64,000 nucleotides of DNA. Origin: an uncultured Victivallaceae bacterium (GTDB lineage: Bacteria > Verrucomicrobiota > Lentisphaeria > Victivallales > Victivallaceae). The stretch lies in assembly GCA_944392655.1 (NCBI GenBank), contig CALXXL010000002.1:1-64000 (forward strand), in the 5' to 3' direction. Positions 42,911 through 52,933 of the stretch are shown piece after piece (the stretch's first letter is position 1; the number at the start of each line of letters is the position of its first letter). Both the position numbers and the translations under genes were made by a program. The notes beneath the pieces are model-generated. The model worked only from the letters and a program-made list of their open reading frames with translations. It was not told the origin of the DNA and did no database searches.

Positions 42911-44562
42911 CTAAAATTAAAACTATTACCACTTACACCGTACTCATTATCGTCTCATTGATGATGATGTTCGGCATCAGCAGAATCGAGAACTCCCTCG
43001 ATAAAGACGTTAAAGAGTATCATCTGCGGTTTACCGGCGAAATTAAAAACGCGCCCGCATTTATCACCTTTACCACCGTCGCGCTGGGAAGCTTCCGCGG
43101 CGTACTCGCAGATATCCTGTGGCTGCGGCAGATGGCGCTGAAAGATCAGGGCAGCTATTTCGAAATGGTTCAGCTCGCAAGCTGGATCACCAAACTGCAG
43201 CCGCAATTCGCCGGTTCCGCCGTTTACCTCGGCTGGGAAATGGCATACAACCTATCCGTAACATGTTCCAACTTCGAGGATCGCTGGAGATGGATCCAGG
43301 AGGGGATTAAACTCCTCCGCGACGAGGCTATGATATATAACCCCGAAGATGTGGATATTTACGTTGACCTCGCAAAACTATACTTCCTTAAGTTCGGCAA
43401 CGTCTTTGACGACGCTCACTTGTTCTACAAAAATAAACTCTTTATGGAGACCAGCCGCGTTATCGGAGCCAATCCAAACTGGGAGGCCATGGCAAACGTT
43501 ATACCATGGTTCCGGCTGATGGACTGGAACGAGGAAAAAAGTTTCTTCGAAAAATTCCCGCAGAATGGCTCCGTATGGCAGGAAATTACCGCAAAAACAC
43601 CGTATAAGAGCTTCCAGGAACTCCTGGAGGCATATACCAAGGCCGACGGAATTCCAGCCTCCATCGACTTCCTCTCCAAAGAGGATTCTGAATGGATGAA
43701 CTATTTCCTCCGCGCATGCTGGATATGGAATACTTTTAAACTCAATCCGCACCGCGTGGTCGCTATCAATAAAGAGTACGGCGATCTCGACTGGCGCACC
43801 CCGGAGGCATTCGCTATATACTGGGCAAAACTCGGTATCGAATTCCGTCCGCCTAACCAGACCAGGCGACAGCTCGACAACGTTATCGCCATATCGCTCC
43901 AGGAGTCGTTCCGCCACGGACGGCCGCTCCTGACCGACCCGGAAAATATGGTCTACTTTATCGCTGTACCAAATTTCAGCATGCTGGAAAGAACGCTTAA
44001 ATCCGCTGAAGAGGGGTATGAAAATAATAAGGACGAATCATTCCTCCTCTCCAGAAACTACTTCCTCCGCGACGCAATCGTTCTGCTGTACAGTTACGGA
44101 CAGACTTCCGAAGCTCAGAGAATGTTCGACCTCCTTAAGGAAACCGACGTCGGCATGAAGGACAGTACGCTGACCCTTAAACAGTTCTATGACCTCAACG
44201 TCTACGATATGATAGAATTCGCAACCGTTAAGGAAATCGGCGAGCTTATGGTCGGAACTATATACTGCGCACTGCATTACTGGGTCCTCGGAGACCAAAA
44301 TCGCGCAATGGAACTGGAAAAATCCCTGAACTGGATGTATAATAAATATCTCGAAGATAATTCAATACGGGTAAGCGGCGTTGAACTGCCGCCGCTCGAA
44401 GTGTTGTACGCCGCGGTAGTGGATAACTTTATTAAAACCGCTCCACCGCAACTGGCTAAACGGCTTGAACAGCTTATTAAAGTCAACGCCGAACAGCAGA
44501 AGGCAAGAGAAAACGAGGCCCGCAAAATCGAAGAGGCTAAATCTCCTCTGCCAGGTATGTAA
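42907..44562 (+). CDS. Membrane-anchored helical protein of SPFH-ABC operon, unknown function
   Basis: The 551-residue product is not recognised. It has one N-terminal membrane helix (about 7-25) followed by an all-helical domain rich in Trp, Tyr and Leu with TPR-like spacing (for example near 150-180 and 375-400). It ends in a charged helix (KVNAEQQKARENEARKIEEA). The start overlaps the permease stop (ATGA), so it is translated with the transporter and is probably a subunit of it. A strong hairpin follows. Confidence 0.72.
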   Translation: MTKIKTITTYTVLIIVSLMMMFGISRIENSLDKDVKEYHLRFTGEIKNAPAFITFTTVALGSFRGVLADILWLRQMALKDQGSYFEMVQLASWITKLQPQFAGSAVYLGWEMAYNLSVTCSNFEDRWRWIQEGIKLLRDEAMIYNPEDVDIYVDLAKLYFLKFGNVFDDAHLFYKNKLFMETSRVIGANPNWEAMANVIPWFRLMDWNEEKSFFEKFPQNGSVWQEITAKTPYKSFQELLEAYTKADGIPASIDFLSKEDSEWMNYFLRACWIWNTFKLNPHRVVAINKEYGDLDWRTPEAFAIYWAKLGIEFRPPNQTRRQLDNVIAISLQESFRHGRPLLTDPENMVYFIAVPNFSMLERTLKSAEEGYENNKDESFLLSRNYFLRDAIVLLYSYGQTSEAQRMFDLLKETDVGMKDSTLTLKQFYDLNVYDMIEFATVKEIGELMVGTIYCALHYWVLGDQNRAMELEKSLNWMYNKYLEDNSIRVSGVELPPLEVLYAAVVDNFIKTAPPQLAKRLEQLIKVNAEQQKARENEARKIEEAKSPLPGM

Positions 44563-44576
44563 AAAATGGGTTCCTC

Positions 44577-44609
44577 CCGCCGCCCGGAATGGCCGGACGG
44601 CGGTTTATA
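44577..44609 (+). terminator. GC-rich hairpin ending the SPFH-ABC operon
   Basis: A stem of 6 + 4 bp with one mismatch (44577-44587 with 44593-44603) is followed by TTTATATT. The T tract is weak, so partial read-through into the CorC-like gene is possible. Confidence 0.55.
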
Positions 44610-44644
44610 TTAACTAACCAAGAAAGGATTAAGGTTTTTAACCG

Positions 44645-45919
44645 ATGTCGGACGAGGATCGAATAGTTACACTGGCAATTCTTATTGCCAGCATCGCTTG
44701 TGCTCTTATTGTATCTTTTATATGCTCTCTGATGGAGGCCGCATTACTGAGCATTACACCAAGTCAACTGGCCGAACTGAAACAGCGCAACCATAAAATA
44801 GGCACTATTGTCAAAAATCTTAAAGAAGATATTGCCAGACCTATCGCTGTTATCCTTATCTGCAATACCGCCGCTCATACCATCGGCGCGGCTATTGCCG
44901 GCGCACAGTTCGGTAAATTATACGGCAACAGCTGGCTGTGGATCTTTTCTCTGATCTTTACCCTGGCCATGGTTCAGTATACCGAAATCCTGCCGAAAAA
45001 CCTGGGCGTCAGATTCAATAAAACGGTTCTGGCATACACCGCCCACGGATTGCAGGTGATGGGCGTTATCCTTCTGCCTCTTATTAAACTAGTATACTTT
45101 TTCAACCGACCGTTCGAAGTGAAAAACGAGGAGGATATCAACGATACCGCTGACGAAATCTCCGCCCTCGCAGGTGAAGCACGCGATTCCCAGCAGATCA
45201 ATCAACGCCAGGAACGCATCATCAAAGCCGCACCAAGACTCTCCGAACAGACCGCCCTCCAGGTGATGCTGCCGGTAGAGAATATCTCTTTCCTTAACAG
45301 CGATCAGTCGCTGGAAGAGGCCATCGCCGCCGCTCATATCGACTTCCATACCAGATATCCTGTGGCTGAAGGCGGTGACCATAACCATGTTATCGGATAT
45401 GTCAACTTTAAAGAGATGGTGGCGGTTCATCAGGTCAACCCGTCTAAAATGGTCGCCAATATCCTCCGGCCTATCTCTTTTTCCAAACCGGACGATACCG
45501 CGGCTAACCTGCTGGAGCAGTTCGCTACTCAGCACGTTCACCTCTCAATCGTACGCGACGAAAATAATATGACTCTGGGAATGGTGACGCTGGAAGATAT
45601 CGTTGAAGAACTCGTCGGCGATCTCGACGACGAATTCGACTCGCTGCCAAGAACCCTCTATTCGCCGAACGACGGCTTCTGGGTAATCGGCGGCGGTAAC
45701 CCGATGTCCGTTCTCGCCAGAGAGATGTATATCGATCTGCCTAAACGTACTGAGCCGCTGTCTATGTGGTTCTCCAGAATGCTTCAGCATCCGCCAAAGG
45801 TCGGCGATACGCTGAAATATCACAACGCAGAGTTCACCGTGCGTAAAGTACGCCGCGGACGCGCTCTCGAATTCAACGTGCGCAGAATCGAAATGCCTAC
45901 GGAAAACTACCAAGAATAA
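44645..45919 (+). CDS. CNNM/CorC-family protein (DUF21-CBS-CorC_HlyC)
   Basis: The 424-residue protein has an N-terminal DUF21 transmembrane domain (about 10-150, four helices). A pair of CBS motifs covers about 205-335, with NMTLGMVTLEDIVEELVGDL at the end of the second. A C-terminal CorC_HlyC domain occupies about 345-420. Such proteins move or control Mg2+ or other divalent ions. Its position after a metal ATPase and SPFH genes fits ion homeostasis. An AAGGATT-like ribosome binding site lies upstream. Confidence 0.92.
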   Translation: MSDEDRIVTLAILIASIACALIVSFICSLMEAALLSITPSQLAELKQRNHKIGTIVKNLKEDIARPIAVILICNTAAHTIGAAIAGAQFGKLYGNSWLWIFSLIFTLAMVQYTEILPKNLGVRFNKTVLAYTAHGLQVMGVILLPLIKLVYFFNRPFEVKNEEDINDTADEISALAGEARDSQQINQRQERIIKAAPRLSEQTALQVMLPVENISFLNSDQSLEEAIAAAHIDFHTRYPVAEGGDHNHVIGYVNFKEMVAVHQVNPSKMVANILRPISFSKPDDTAANLLEQFATQHVHLSIVRDENNMTLGMVTLEDIVEELVGDLDDEFDSLPRTLYSPNDGFWVIGGGNPMSVLAREMYIDLPKRTEPLSMWFSRMLQHPPKVGDTLKYHNAEFTVRKVRRGRALEFNVRRIEMPTENYQE

Positions 45920-45943
45920 AATATACAGCAACGGAGAAGTAAA

Positions 45944-46681
45944 ATGAAGTTGTTCCGGAAATTTTTTGCCGCAGCGGTCATAGCTTTAACCGCCGGATGC
46001 GTGAATATCGACTATGTGGGGCAGAAACTTTCTCCCCTACCCGAAGATCAGCTCGTCACTTTCTTCTCCGAAAAACAGAGTTATCCGGAAAATGAATTCG
46101 CTCTCCTGGGACGGGCAAAAGTCTCCGCCCCGGACGGCACCGATATCCTCTCTATAAAAGAGGATTTGCAGGATGAGGCCCGCAAAATCGGCGCAGACGC
46201 AGTGAAAATAGTGTCGTTTAACCGGGTAAAGGTAGGTACTATTCAGGTTTCCGGCTCCGGCAGCGAGCCGGATGCCGTCGCTTTCGGATACACCAGCAGA
46301 ACCGTCGGCGGAGATCAGATATATACCGACTCCTTCGGCAGAACATCCGCCCAACCCAGCAAGGTTGAGGATAAGTATGAGGTGATTATGCAGGTGCAGT
46401 TCCTCGCTAACCGGACAAAGTTCGACGCAGCAATGATGGAACGCGCCGCAGAACGCGCCGCCGCTATTCAGGCGGAAGTCGAAGCTGAAGAGGCCGCGCT
46501 GGAAGACATTGTTATCAGCTCCGCCGAAGCTGAAACTCCGGATGAAACTGTCTCAGAAACAGAGATTGAGGAAGTTACTCTGGATGAAGTGATCCAGGAG
46601 CAAATTGAAGAGGTTACCACTGCTCCGGAGGAGACCGCGGATACGGTTCCGGAGGAATCCACCGCTCAGCAGGAGAATTGA
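45944..46681 (+). CDS. Lipoprotein with acidic tail, unknown function
   Basis: The 245-residue protein has a signal peptide and lipobox (TAGC, Cys near 19). The domain at about 40-160 contains FALLGRAKVS and a helix leading to KIGADAVKIV. It resembles the lipoprotein at 21255-21758. The last 80 residues are highly acidic and low in complexity (Glu/Thr/Ala-rich). It lies 24 bases after the CorC-like gene and is probably co-transcribed. Its stop nearly touches the convergent rlmH stop. Confidence 0.75.
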   Translation: MKLFRKFFAAAVIALTAGCVNIDYVGQKLSPLPEDQLVTFFSEKQSYPENEFALLGRAKVSAPDGTDILSIKEDLQDEARKIGADAVKIVSFNRVKVGTIQVSGSGSEPDAVAFGYTSRTVGGDQIYTDSFGRTSAQPSKVEDKYEVIMQVQFLANRTKFDAAMMERAAERAAAIQAEVEAEEAALEDIVISSAEAETPDETVSETEIEEVTLDEVIQEQIEEVTTAPEETADTVPEESTAQQEN

Positions 46682-46682
46682 A

Positions 46683-47123
46683 TTAATGGTGATAGCCGGA
46701 GTTGTTTAATATAGCCCCGGCACGGTAGAGCTGCTCCAGCACCAACAGCCGGGCAAGCTCGTGAGTAAAGGTCATCGGCGACAATGAGACTAAACAACTT
46801 GCCGATGACTTTATTTTTTCATCCAGACCATAAGGTCCGCCAATTATAATCACAATCCGACGTCCGGCGCCCCCAAGACGGGCGGCAAATTCCACCGACG
46901 TGAACAACCGCCCCTCTTCACTCATAACCAACACAAAATCTTTACCGGGATCAAATAATTTCAGCATCCGCGCCGCTTCATCCTGCACCGTGGAGTCCTT
47001 CAGCTCAACTATATCCAGTTTGGCATAGGCCACAAGCCGCTTGATAAATTCATCGCACTTGGCCGCCAGATGACGATCCTTCATCTTGCCCACAACAATC
47101 AGCTTTACCAGCAGCGTGTTCAC
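46683..47123 (-). CDS. rlmH: 23S rRNA pseudouridine-1915 N3-methyltransferase RlmH
   Basis: This 146-residue SPOUT methyltransferase modifies the pseudouridine in helix 69 of 23S rRNA. The knot region IIIGGPYGLDEKIK (about 98-111) and the end MTFTHELARLLVLEQLYRA are diagnostic. The start is a few residues longer than in E. coli. It overlaps mnmA by 4 bases, so it is the last gene of the arn-mnmA-rlmH run. Confidence 0.95.
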   Translation of the reverse strand: MNTLLVKLIVVGKMKDRHLAAKCDEFIKRLVAYAKLDIVELKDSTVQDEAARMLKLFDPGKDFVLVMSEEGRLFTSVEFAARLGGAGRRIVIIIGGPYGLDEKIKSSASCLVSLSPMTFTHELARLLVLEQLYRAGAILNNSGYHH

Positions 47124-48193
47124 AATATGATCCCTCCGCCAACTACCATGTCGTCCAGATAAAATACCGCCGACTGCCCCGGTGTAACCGCACGCGCCGG
47201 AGATGACAGATTTACCCGCCAGATTCCGGACGGTTCCGCCGTGATCCGCCCCGCAACCGCCGGCGAACGGTAGCGGATCTGTATCTGCAACTCCCGGTCT
47301 GATACCTCAGCAGGTGATATCTGCCAGTTTAAATCACCAACCCGGAATTCCGCACACTCCAGCTCACGCTGATCCGTTACCAGCTCAATCTCTCCCGTCG
47401 CTGCCGTTATCCTCTTTATATAGGCCGGAACCCCCAATGCAACATTTAAACCCTTGCGCTGCCCCGTTGTATAACGGTGTATGCCATCGTGTCCGCCCAC
47501 CACTTTGCCGCCATAGGTGAATACTCCTCCCGGCATCTCCTCGCCAAATAACCGGCGCAACGTCTCCGGAAACGGCTCCCCCGCAAAACTGAAGCAGGCA
47601 TCCTGACTTTCACGCTTCTCCGCAACCCGGCGCAGATTCAACTCACCAGCCAGCCGCTTTACCTCGCTCTTGCTCGTCCAGCCAAGCGGGAAATCGGCAA
47701 ACGCCAGCTGTTCACAACTCAAACGGTAGAGAAAATAACTCTGATCCTTCAATGGATCGTCCCCTCGCAACAGCCGCCAACCGCCATTCACCAAAACCTT
47801 CTTCGCATAATGGCCGGTTATCAGCTTTTCCGCCCCGGTTTTATGTGCAAACTTGATCAATTCACCAAACTTTATCCCCGTATTGCACCAGCAACACGGA
47901 TTAGGCGTAACCCCGCGCCGGTAACACTCCCACGCAGGACGCAGCACTTTCGCTTCAAAATCTTTATAGCAGTCTAAATAGTGGTGCTCAATCCCCAGCT
48001 TCGACACCGTCTCTTCTATCGCACGGCGATCCTCAAGCGTACCGCAGTTCTGACGCGAACTGAACTCTTCATCCGGATGACGCAATGACAGCGTAACACC
48101 TATAACCTCAAAGCCACGCTCCACCATCAATGCCGCCGCCACCGCAGAATCCACTCCACCGGAAAGCGCAACCACTATCCTCGTCTTACTCAT
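47120..48193 (-). CDS. mnmA: tRNA-specific 2-thiouridylase MnmA
   Basis: MnmA adds sulfur to wobble U34 of tRNAs for Glu, Gln and Lys. The 357-residue protein has the ATP PP-loop ALSGGVDSAV (about 9-18). The first catalytic Cys lies in the NPCCWCNTGIKFG segment (about 98-110), and the second in ESQDACF (about 197-203). It lies 6 bases after arnD and overlaps rlmH. The fusion gene at 54802 probably finishes the 5-position of the same uridine. Confidence 0.96.
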   Translation of the reverse strand: MSKTRIVVALSGGVDSAVAAALMVERGFEVIGVTLSLRHPDEEFSSRQNCGTLEDRRAIEETVSKLGIEHHYLDCYKDFEAKVLRPAWECYRRGVTPNPCCWCNTGIKFGELIKFAHKTGAEKLITGHYAKKVLVNGGWRLLRGDDPLKDQSYFLYRLSCEQLAFADFPLGWTSKSEVKRLAGELNLRRVAEKRESQDACFSFAGEPFPETLRRLFGEEMPGGVFTYGGKVVGGHDGIHRYTTGQRKGLNVALGVPAYIKRITAATGEIELVTDQRELECAEFRVGDLNWQISPAEVSDRELQIQIRYRSPAVAGRITAEPSGIWRVNLSSPARAVTPGQSAVFYLDDMVVGGGIIL

Positions 48194-48199
48194 AGCTGA

Positions 48200-49096
48200 T
48201 TAATCCACCGGCGCCTGACAGCCAAGCCACCCTTCACGCCCGGGAAACGGCTCCGGCGCAATCCGCCCGACTCCGGCCGAACCGCCAAACTCTTCCGCCA
48301 ACTCACGCAAAGGAACTATCTCCCAGCCTCCTGCCAGGCACATCCTGACAAACTCTTCAAACATCGCCGCACATTTGCCGCCCTCCGCTTCCGCATGTAT
48401 CGTCAGAACATTCGGACGGTCTTCACGCAATAAGGCGTACAGACGCTCATTGTAGTTCGCATCCGTCACCCCGTCGCGCCCCAACGCCTCATCGTAGGTC
48501 GGCAGAGTTACCGGAATTTGCAGCTGATCCAGTTTCACTCCGTTCACCACCGGATAAAACGGCGTCTCTCCACGGCAGTCACTGTTGTATTTAAACGGAA
48601 GTTTCGCCTTCTCCAGCAAAACCTTGTCGTTACAACGCCACCCCGGTACCGCACTCGTCACCGGAGCCGCCCCAACTATCCGGCTCAACTCATCATAGCC
48701 GCGATGCAGTTCACGCGCCACACCCTCTTCCGGCCAGCGGTCAATCTTCGCCTGCGCCGAATAGTGGTCGTACGCATGCAAGCCAATTTCATGTCCTGCC
48801 GCCGCCGTCTCTTTGATGATATAACCCAGCCTTTTGCCGATCTTCGGCCCCGGCCACATCGTCCCCATGAATATTATATCGTAACCGTATAACCCGCCGG
48901 CATTCGTCCGCAGCATCTTCCACAGAAAACCCGGCTTTAACAGCCGCCACAAGTGGCGACCCATGTTGTCAGGACCAACCGAAAAATAGTAGGTCCCCTT
49001 TATGCCGTCTCTGCCCATGATCTCATTCAGCCGGCGTACTCCGTATTTCGTCCCGCGCCAGGTGTCAACATCTATCCGCAATCCGATCTTCTTCAC
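48200..49096 (-). CDS. arnD: ArnD-type polysaccharide deacetylase
   Basis: ArnD removes the formyl group from undecaprenyl-phosphate-L-Ara4-formyl-N at the cytoplasmic membrane. The 298 residues follow ArnD closely: GLRIDVDTWRGTKYGV with the metal/catalytic Asp at the start, then FSVGPDNMGRHLWRLLKPGF, then GLHAYDHYSAQ. The NodB metal His is in HAYDH. It overlaps arnT by 4 bases. Confidence 0.93.
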   Translation of the reverse strand: MKKIGLRIDVDTWRGTKYGVRRLNEIMGRDGIKGTYYFSVGPDNMGRHLWRLLKPGFLWKMLRTNAGGLYGYDIIFMGTMWPGPKIGKRLGYIIKETAAAGHEIGLHAYDHYSAQAKIDRWPEEGVARELHRGYDELSRIVGAAPVTSAVPGWRCNDKVLLEKAKLPFKYNSDCRGETPFYPVVNGVKLDQLQIPVTLPTYDEALGRDGVTDANYNERLYALLREDRPNVLTIHAEAEGGKCAAMFEEFVRMCLAGGWEIVPLRELAEEFGGSAGVGRIAPEPFPGREGWLGCQAPVD

Positions 49097-50769
49097 TCCG
49101 CAATCTCCTTCTCACCGAGGCGTTCCGCCACCATGTATTTATTCAGATACTCCCGCACATCCCAGCGTACAGGATTCATATAACGCAAAGGCGCTATAAC
49201 TATGTCACCCGGATGCACCATGCCTTCCGCTCCAGTCTCAGCTATCCGCTCCTGTCCAAGATAAAATGCCGCCGCTCCCGCCAGCGTCTCATCCGGAGAA
49301 TAAAGATAGATCCGGCCGGGCTTCGATTCCAGCCCCGCAAACATCCCATCCAGCGTATTCCCCACACTGCGCTCCGCCAGCACTATCCCGCTTATATTCG
49401 GATATATCAGCGCAAATATCACCGCTAAATACCACAGAAGACGCTCTTCATGCCGCGGCTTCACCAGACTCAATACCCGCAAGGTCAGTATGAACATCAA
49501 TACCGCCGCCCAATAACGCCCCCAACCAGGCAGTCCAAGACATACCCCCGCAATTATAAACGCCACCGGGGCAATCAAACCCAGTCCGAAAATTATGTAG
49601 AAGCTCACCTTGATAATGAAGTCGTTCATATTGTTCGTGAATTTGACTATCTTGCCCTCGGCAAACATCCCGAACATTACCCCGGTAAGTATCGCCGCCG
49701 GAGCATATAACGGCAGCAGAAATATATGCTGCCCACCTGCCGCATAACTCAGCCACACCAGCGGCACAAACAGTATGCACAGCGAATACAGCGAATTCAC
49801 CGCATGTTTACGCACTACGCGGCGCAGGTGAAATACCACCGCAATAAAGAGAAATATCAGCCACGGCTGAAATAAGCCGCCGGCATCATACAGATACTCC
49901 GGTTCACGACCGCTTAACATCAACCGGTCATAGTTGTTCTGACGCAGTAACTCAAGCAGCGTATCCCACCCAAATTCCGTGTAAAGAAAACGGCAGTAAC
50001 AGAAATAGGGTATCAATGCCAGCAGCGCCGCAAAAAATACCATTATGTAACGCTCCAACCGGAAATTGCGCTGGATCAGATCATCCGCCGCCATATAGAA
50101 GATTATTCCGCTTAACGGAATCAGCATACCCTGCCAGTTGCGCGTCAGCGAGCAACCCGCTAAACCGGCCACCAGAAGCGTGAAAAACAGTAAACGCTTC
50201 CGCTTCTGCTCCTTGACGCTCCACGAGTAAAACCCCAGCCAGGACATGATACAGAACAGCACCAGAAGCGTATCTACACAATTATACAGTCCACAGGAGA
50301 AATACTGCACGCTCGTCGCTAAAATAAGACTCGACAGAAATGCCGTAAAGGGCGACGTCTTCATCGCACGCAGCAGATAGTAGAGCATGTGCGCCCCCAC
50401 CACCGCCGCCAATATCGACGGCAGCTTCGCCGCAAACGCAGTGAATCCGAACCAGCGGAATGACAGACACTCCAGATAGTAGTACAGCGGCGGATATTCC
50501 AGAAATATCCGCCCGTTTAAACGCGGTACAAAATAGTCGCCGCTCTCCAGCATCGTCCTGGCAACTCCGGCAATTATTACCTCTTCACCCTGCTCCAGGG
50601 ATAGATAGCAAACATTCCCGAGATACATCAGAAGCAGCAGTGCAAACAGCAGCCACCAGTAACGCCACTCCGCATAGGACGACGTTACCTCCGCTACACG
50701 CTTATAACTGCCTCGGAAAGCGGATTCACGCTCAACATTGATGATGCCGGACGCGCTATTACTGCTCAT
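49093..50769 (-). CDS. arnT: ArnT-like lipid A aminoarabinose transferase
   Basis: This 558-residue GT83/PMT-family glycosyltransferase has about 12 membrane helices. ArnT moves L-Ara4N from undecaprenyl phosphate to lipid A on the periplasmic side, lowering negative charge and giving resistance to polymyxin-type peptides. The acidic first-loop motif [17 protein letters not shown] and the [11 protein letters not shown] string match the family. It overlaps arnA by 11 bases and arnD by 4. The general PMT assignment is certain; the ArnT role rests on the context. Confidence 0.88.
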   Translation of the reverse strand: MSSNSASGIINVERESAFRGSYKRVAEVTSSYAEWRYWWLLFALLLLMYLGNVCYLSLEQGEEVIIAGVARTMLESGDYFVPRLNGRIFLEYPPLYYYLECLSFRWFGFTAFAAKLPSILAAVVGAHMLYYLLRAMKTSPFTAFLSSLILATSVQYFSCGLYNCVDTLLVLFCIMSWLGFYSWSVKEQKRKRLLFFTLLVAGLAGCSLTRNWQGMLIPLSGIIFYMAADDLIQRNFRLERYIMVFFAALLALIPYFCYCRFLYTEFGWDTLLELLRQNNYDRLMLSGREPEYLYDAGGLFQPWLIFLFIAVVFHLRRVVRKHAVNSLYSLCILFVPLVWLSYAAGGQHIFLLPLYAPAAILTGVMFGMFAEGKIVKFTNNMNDFIIKVSFYIIFGLGLIAPVAFIIAGVCLGLPGWGRYWAAVLMFILTLRVLSLVKPRHEERLLWYLAVIFALIYPNISGIVLAERSVGNTLDGMFAGLESKPGRIYLYSPDETLAGAAAFYLGQERIAETGAEGMVHPGDIVIAPLRYMNPVRWDVREYLNKYMVAERLGEKEIAE

Positions 50770-52762
50770 CTTCTATGCCGAACTCTCCCGATTCCAGCGC
50801 CTGACGCAGGAAGAAGTCCAGCGTTGTATCTATCGATTCCTCCAGCGTCATCTTCGGCTCCCAGTTCAGTATCCGCTTGGCATTCTTGATGCTCGGCTTG
50901 CGGTGCTGCACATCCTGATAACCCTTGCCGTAAAATGCGCCGCTTTCAACTACAAGACAGCCGGCAAACGGCGGGAATTTGTCCCGCAACGGATGTTTGT
51001 CAAATTTTTCCACCAATATCTCGGCCATGCGCTTGATCGACTCTTCATTGTCCGGATTGCCGATATTGATGATCTTGCCGTCACAGCAGCCGTTCTCGTT
51101 CTCAATAATCCGGAACAGCGCCTCAACCGCTTCCGATACATCGACAAAACAACGCTTCTGCTCACCTCCATCGATCAGCTGGATCGGCGAACCCTGCACC
51201 AGATTCAGAATCATCTGCGTAATCGCACGCGAACTGCCGATACGCGCACTCATTAAACTGTCCAGACGCGGACCAATCCAGTTGAACGGACGGAACAGCG
51301 TGAACTTGAGCCCGGTCTTCGCTCCGTAAGCCCAGATCACCCGGTCCAGCATCTGCTTGCTGGTCGAATAAATCCAACGCTGCATGCGGATCGGCCCGGT
51401 GACCAGATTCGAGTTCTCTTCATCAAAGTTTTCATCCGTGCACATGCCGTAAACTTCGCTCGTGGACGGGAAGATAATCCGTTTATTGTACTTCACGCAA
51501 TAGCGCACGATCTTAAGATTTTCTTCAAAGTCAAGCTCAAATACCCGCAGAGGATTGCGGGTGTACTCTATCGGTGTGGCTATCGCAACCAGAGGCAGAA
51601 CAATGTCGCACTTGCGCACATGATACTCTATCCACTCAGTGTGAATAGTTACATCCCCCTCACGGAAATGGAAGTGAGGATGATTCAGCAGATGTGTTAC
51701 ATAATCCGAACGCAGGTCCATTCCGTATACATCATATTTGCCGCTCGCCAGCAGACGGTCGGAAATATGACTGCCGATAAAACCGTTTACCCCAAGTATC
51801 AGAATGCTCTTGCGGCGTTTCTTCTCCCGTTCAACCCGCAGATTGCCGGAGAATACCATGTTCTTTACTACACGCCCGTCCGACGCAAACTGGGTACCGG
51901 AAGCGTATACCCCGCTCTCCCACTGCGCCACTACCACCTTCAACGCACCATCTCCACACGCAATCACCAATGGATCCGTGCTTAAAATCGTTCCCGCCGC
52001 CGCCTTGGGAGCATTACTGACACACTCGGCTTCCCAGATGTACGCCTTGCGGTCACCCATAAAGGTGAACGCTCCCGGATAAGGACGCGTTACCGCACGC
52101 ACCAGATTGCGGATCGACTCGGCATTGTTGTTCCAGCAAATCTCTCCATCCGCCGGCTTGCGCCCCGGAAACTTGGTTGCTTCAGCATCATTCTGAGGAC
52201 GGCGATCCGCCGTTCCATCCGCCAGACGCGGCAACGAACGCGCCAATACCGTCTCCGCAGCACGCACCGCTTTACAGAATACGCTCTTTATATCGTCGCT
52301 GTCCGCTATCGCAAATGCCTCCTGGTCGATAATGTCGCCAGCGTCAGCCTTTGCCGTCATATAATGCAGCGTAACCCCGGCCTCCTTTTCACCATTGATC
52401 AGCGCCCAGTTCAACGGCACACGGCCACGGTATTTAGGCAGCAGAGAGCCATGCAGATTTACCGCACCATGTTTCGCCAGAGACAATATCTCTTCCGACA
52501 GCATCTCCCGGAAATAGAACGAAAAAAGTATATCCGGCGCCATGCTCTTGATCCGCCCCACCCAGATCGGATGGTTCACACTCTCCGGCGCATACACCGG
52601 TATCCCGTAACGGCAGCCAAGTTCCGCCACCGAGTCAAACCAGATGTTCTCCTGCGGATTGTCTTTATGAGTGAAAATCGCCGCAATCTCATAACCGTTT
52701 TTCAACAGCGCTTCAACTCCGGCACAGCCTATATTATGATATGCAAAAACCACACATTTCAT
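50759..52762 (-). CDS. arnA: Bifunctional UDP-glucuronate decarboxylase / UDP-L-Ara4N formyltransferase
   Basis: The 667-residue enzyme has both ArnA domains. The N-terminal formyltransferase (1-300) carries [13 protein letters not shown], with the catalytic Asn and His, and DAGDII with the Asp. The C-terminal SDR decarboxylase (315-667) has the NAD motif GVNGFIGSH, the catalytic PSTSEVYG and the YSTSK tyrosine-lysine pair. It opens the arnA-arnT-arnD unit behind a GGAGG ribosome binding site. Length agrees with E. coli ArnA (660). Confidence 0.96.
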   Translation of the reverse strand: MKCVVFAYHNIGCAGVEALLKNGYEIAAIFTHKDNPQENIWFDSVAELGCRYGIPVYAPESVNHPIWVGRIKSMAPDILFSFYFREMLSEEILSLAKHGAVNLHGSLLPKYRGRVPLNWALINGEKEAGVTLHYMTAKADAGDIIDQEAFAIADSDDIKSVFCKAVRAAETVLARSLPRLADGTADRRPQNDAEATKFPGRKPADGEICWNNNAESIRNLVRAVTRPYPGAFTFMGDRKAYIWEAECVSNAPKAAAGTILSTDPLVIACGDGALKVVVAQWESGVYASGTQFASDGRVVKNMVFSGNLRVEREKKRRKSILILGVNGFIGSHISDRLLASGKYDVYGMDLRSDYVTHLLNHPHFHFREGDVTIHTEWIEYHVRKCDIVLPLVAIATPIEYTRNPLRVFELDFEENLKIVRYCVKYNKRIIFPSTSEVYGMCTDENFDEENSNLVTGPIRMQRWIYSTSKQMLDRVIWAYGAKTGLKFTLFRPFNWIGPRLDSLMSARIGSSRAITQMILNLVQGSPIQLIDGGEQKRCFVDVSEAVEALFRIIENENGCCDGKIINIGNPDNEESIKRMAEILVEKFDKHPLRDKFPPFAGCLVVESGAFYGKGYQDVQHRKPSIKNAKRILNWEPKMTLEESIDTTLDFFLRQALESGEFGIEDEQ

Positions 52763-52933
52763 TAGTCTATCCTCCAGTTTCTGAGTTTTTAAATTAAATC
52801 ATCATCATAATATAGCACTCTATGGCAATATTTCTATATATTATTATTCTAAGGGTTGATTTTTTAACCGCACGGGGTTACCTTTTGATAAGATTTTTAA
52901 TAACAATTCTTTAAATCAACGGATCATGCCACT

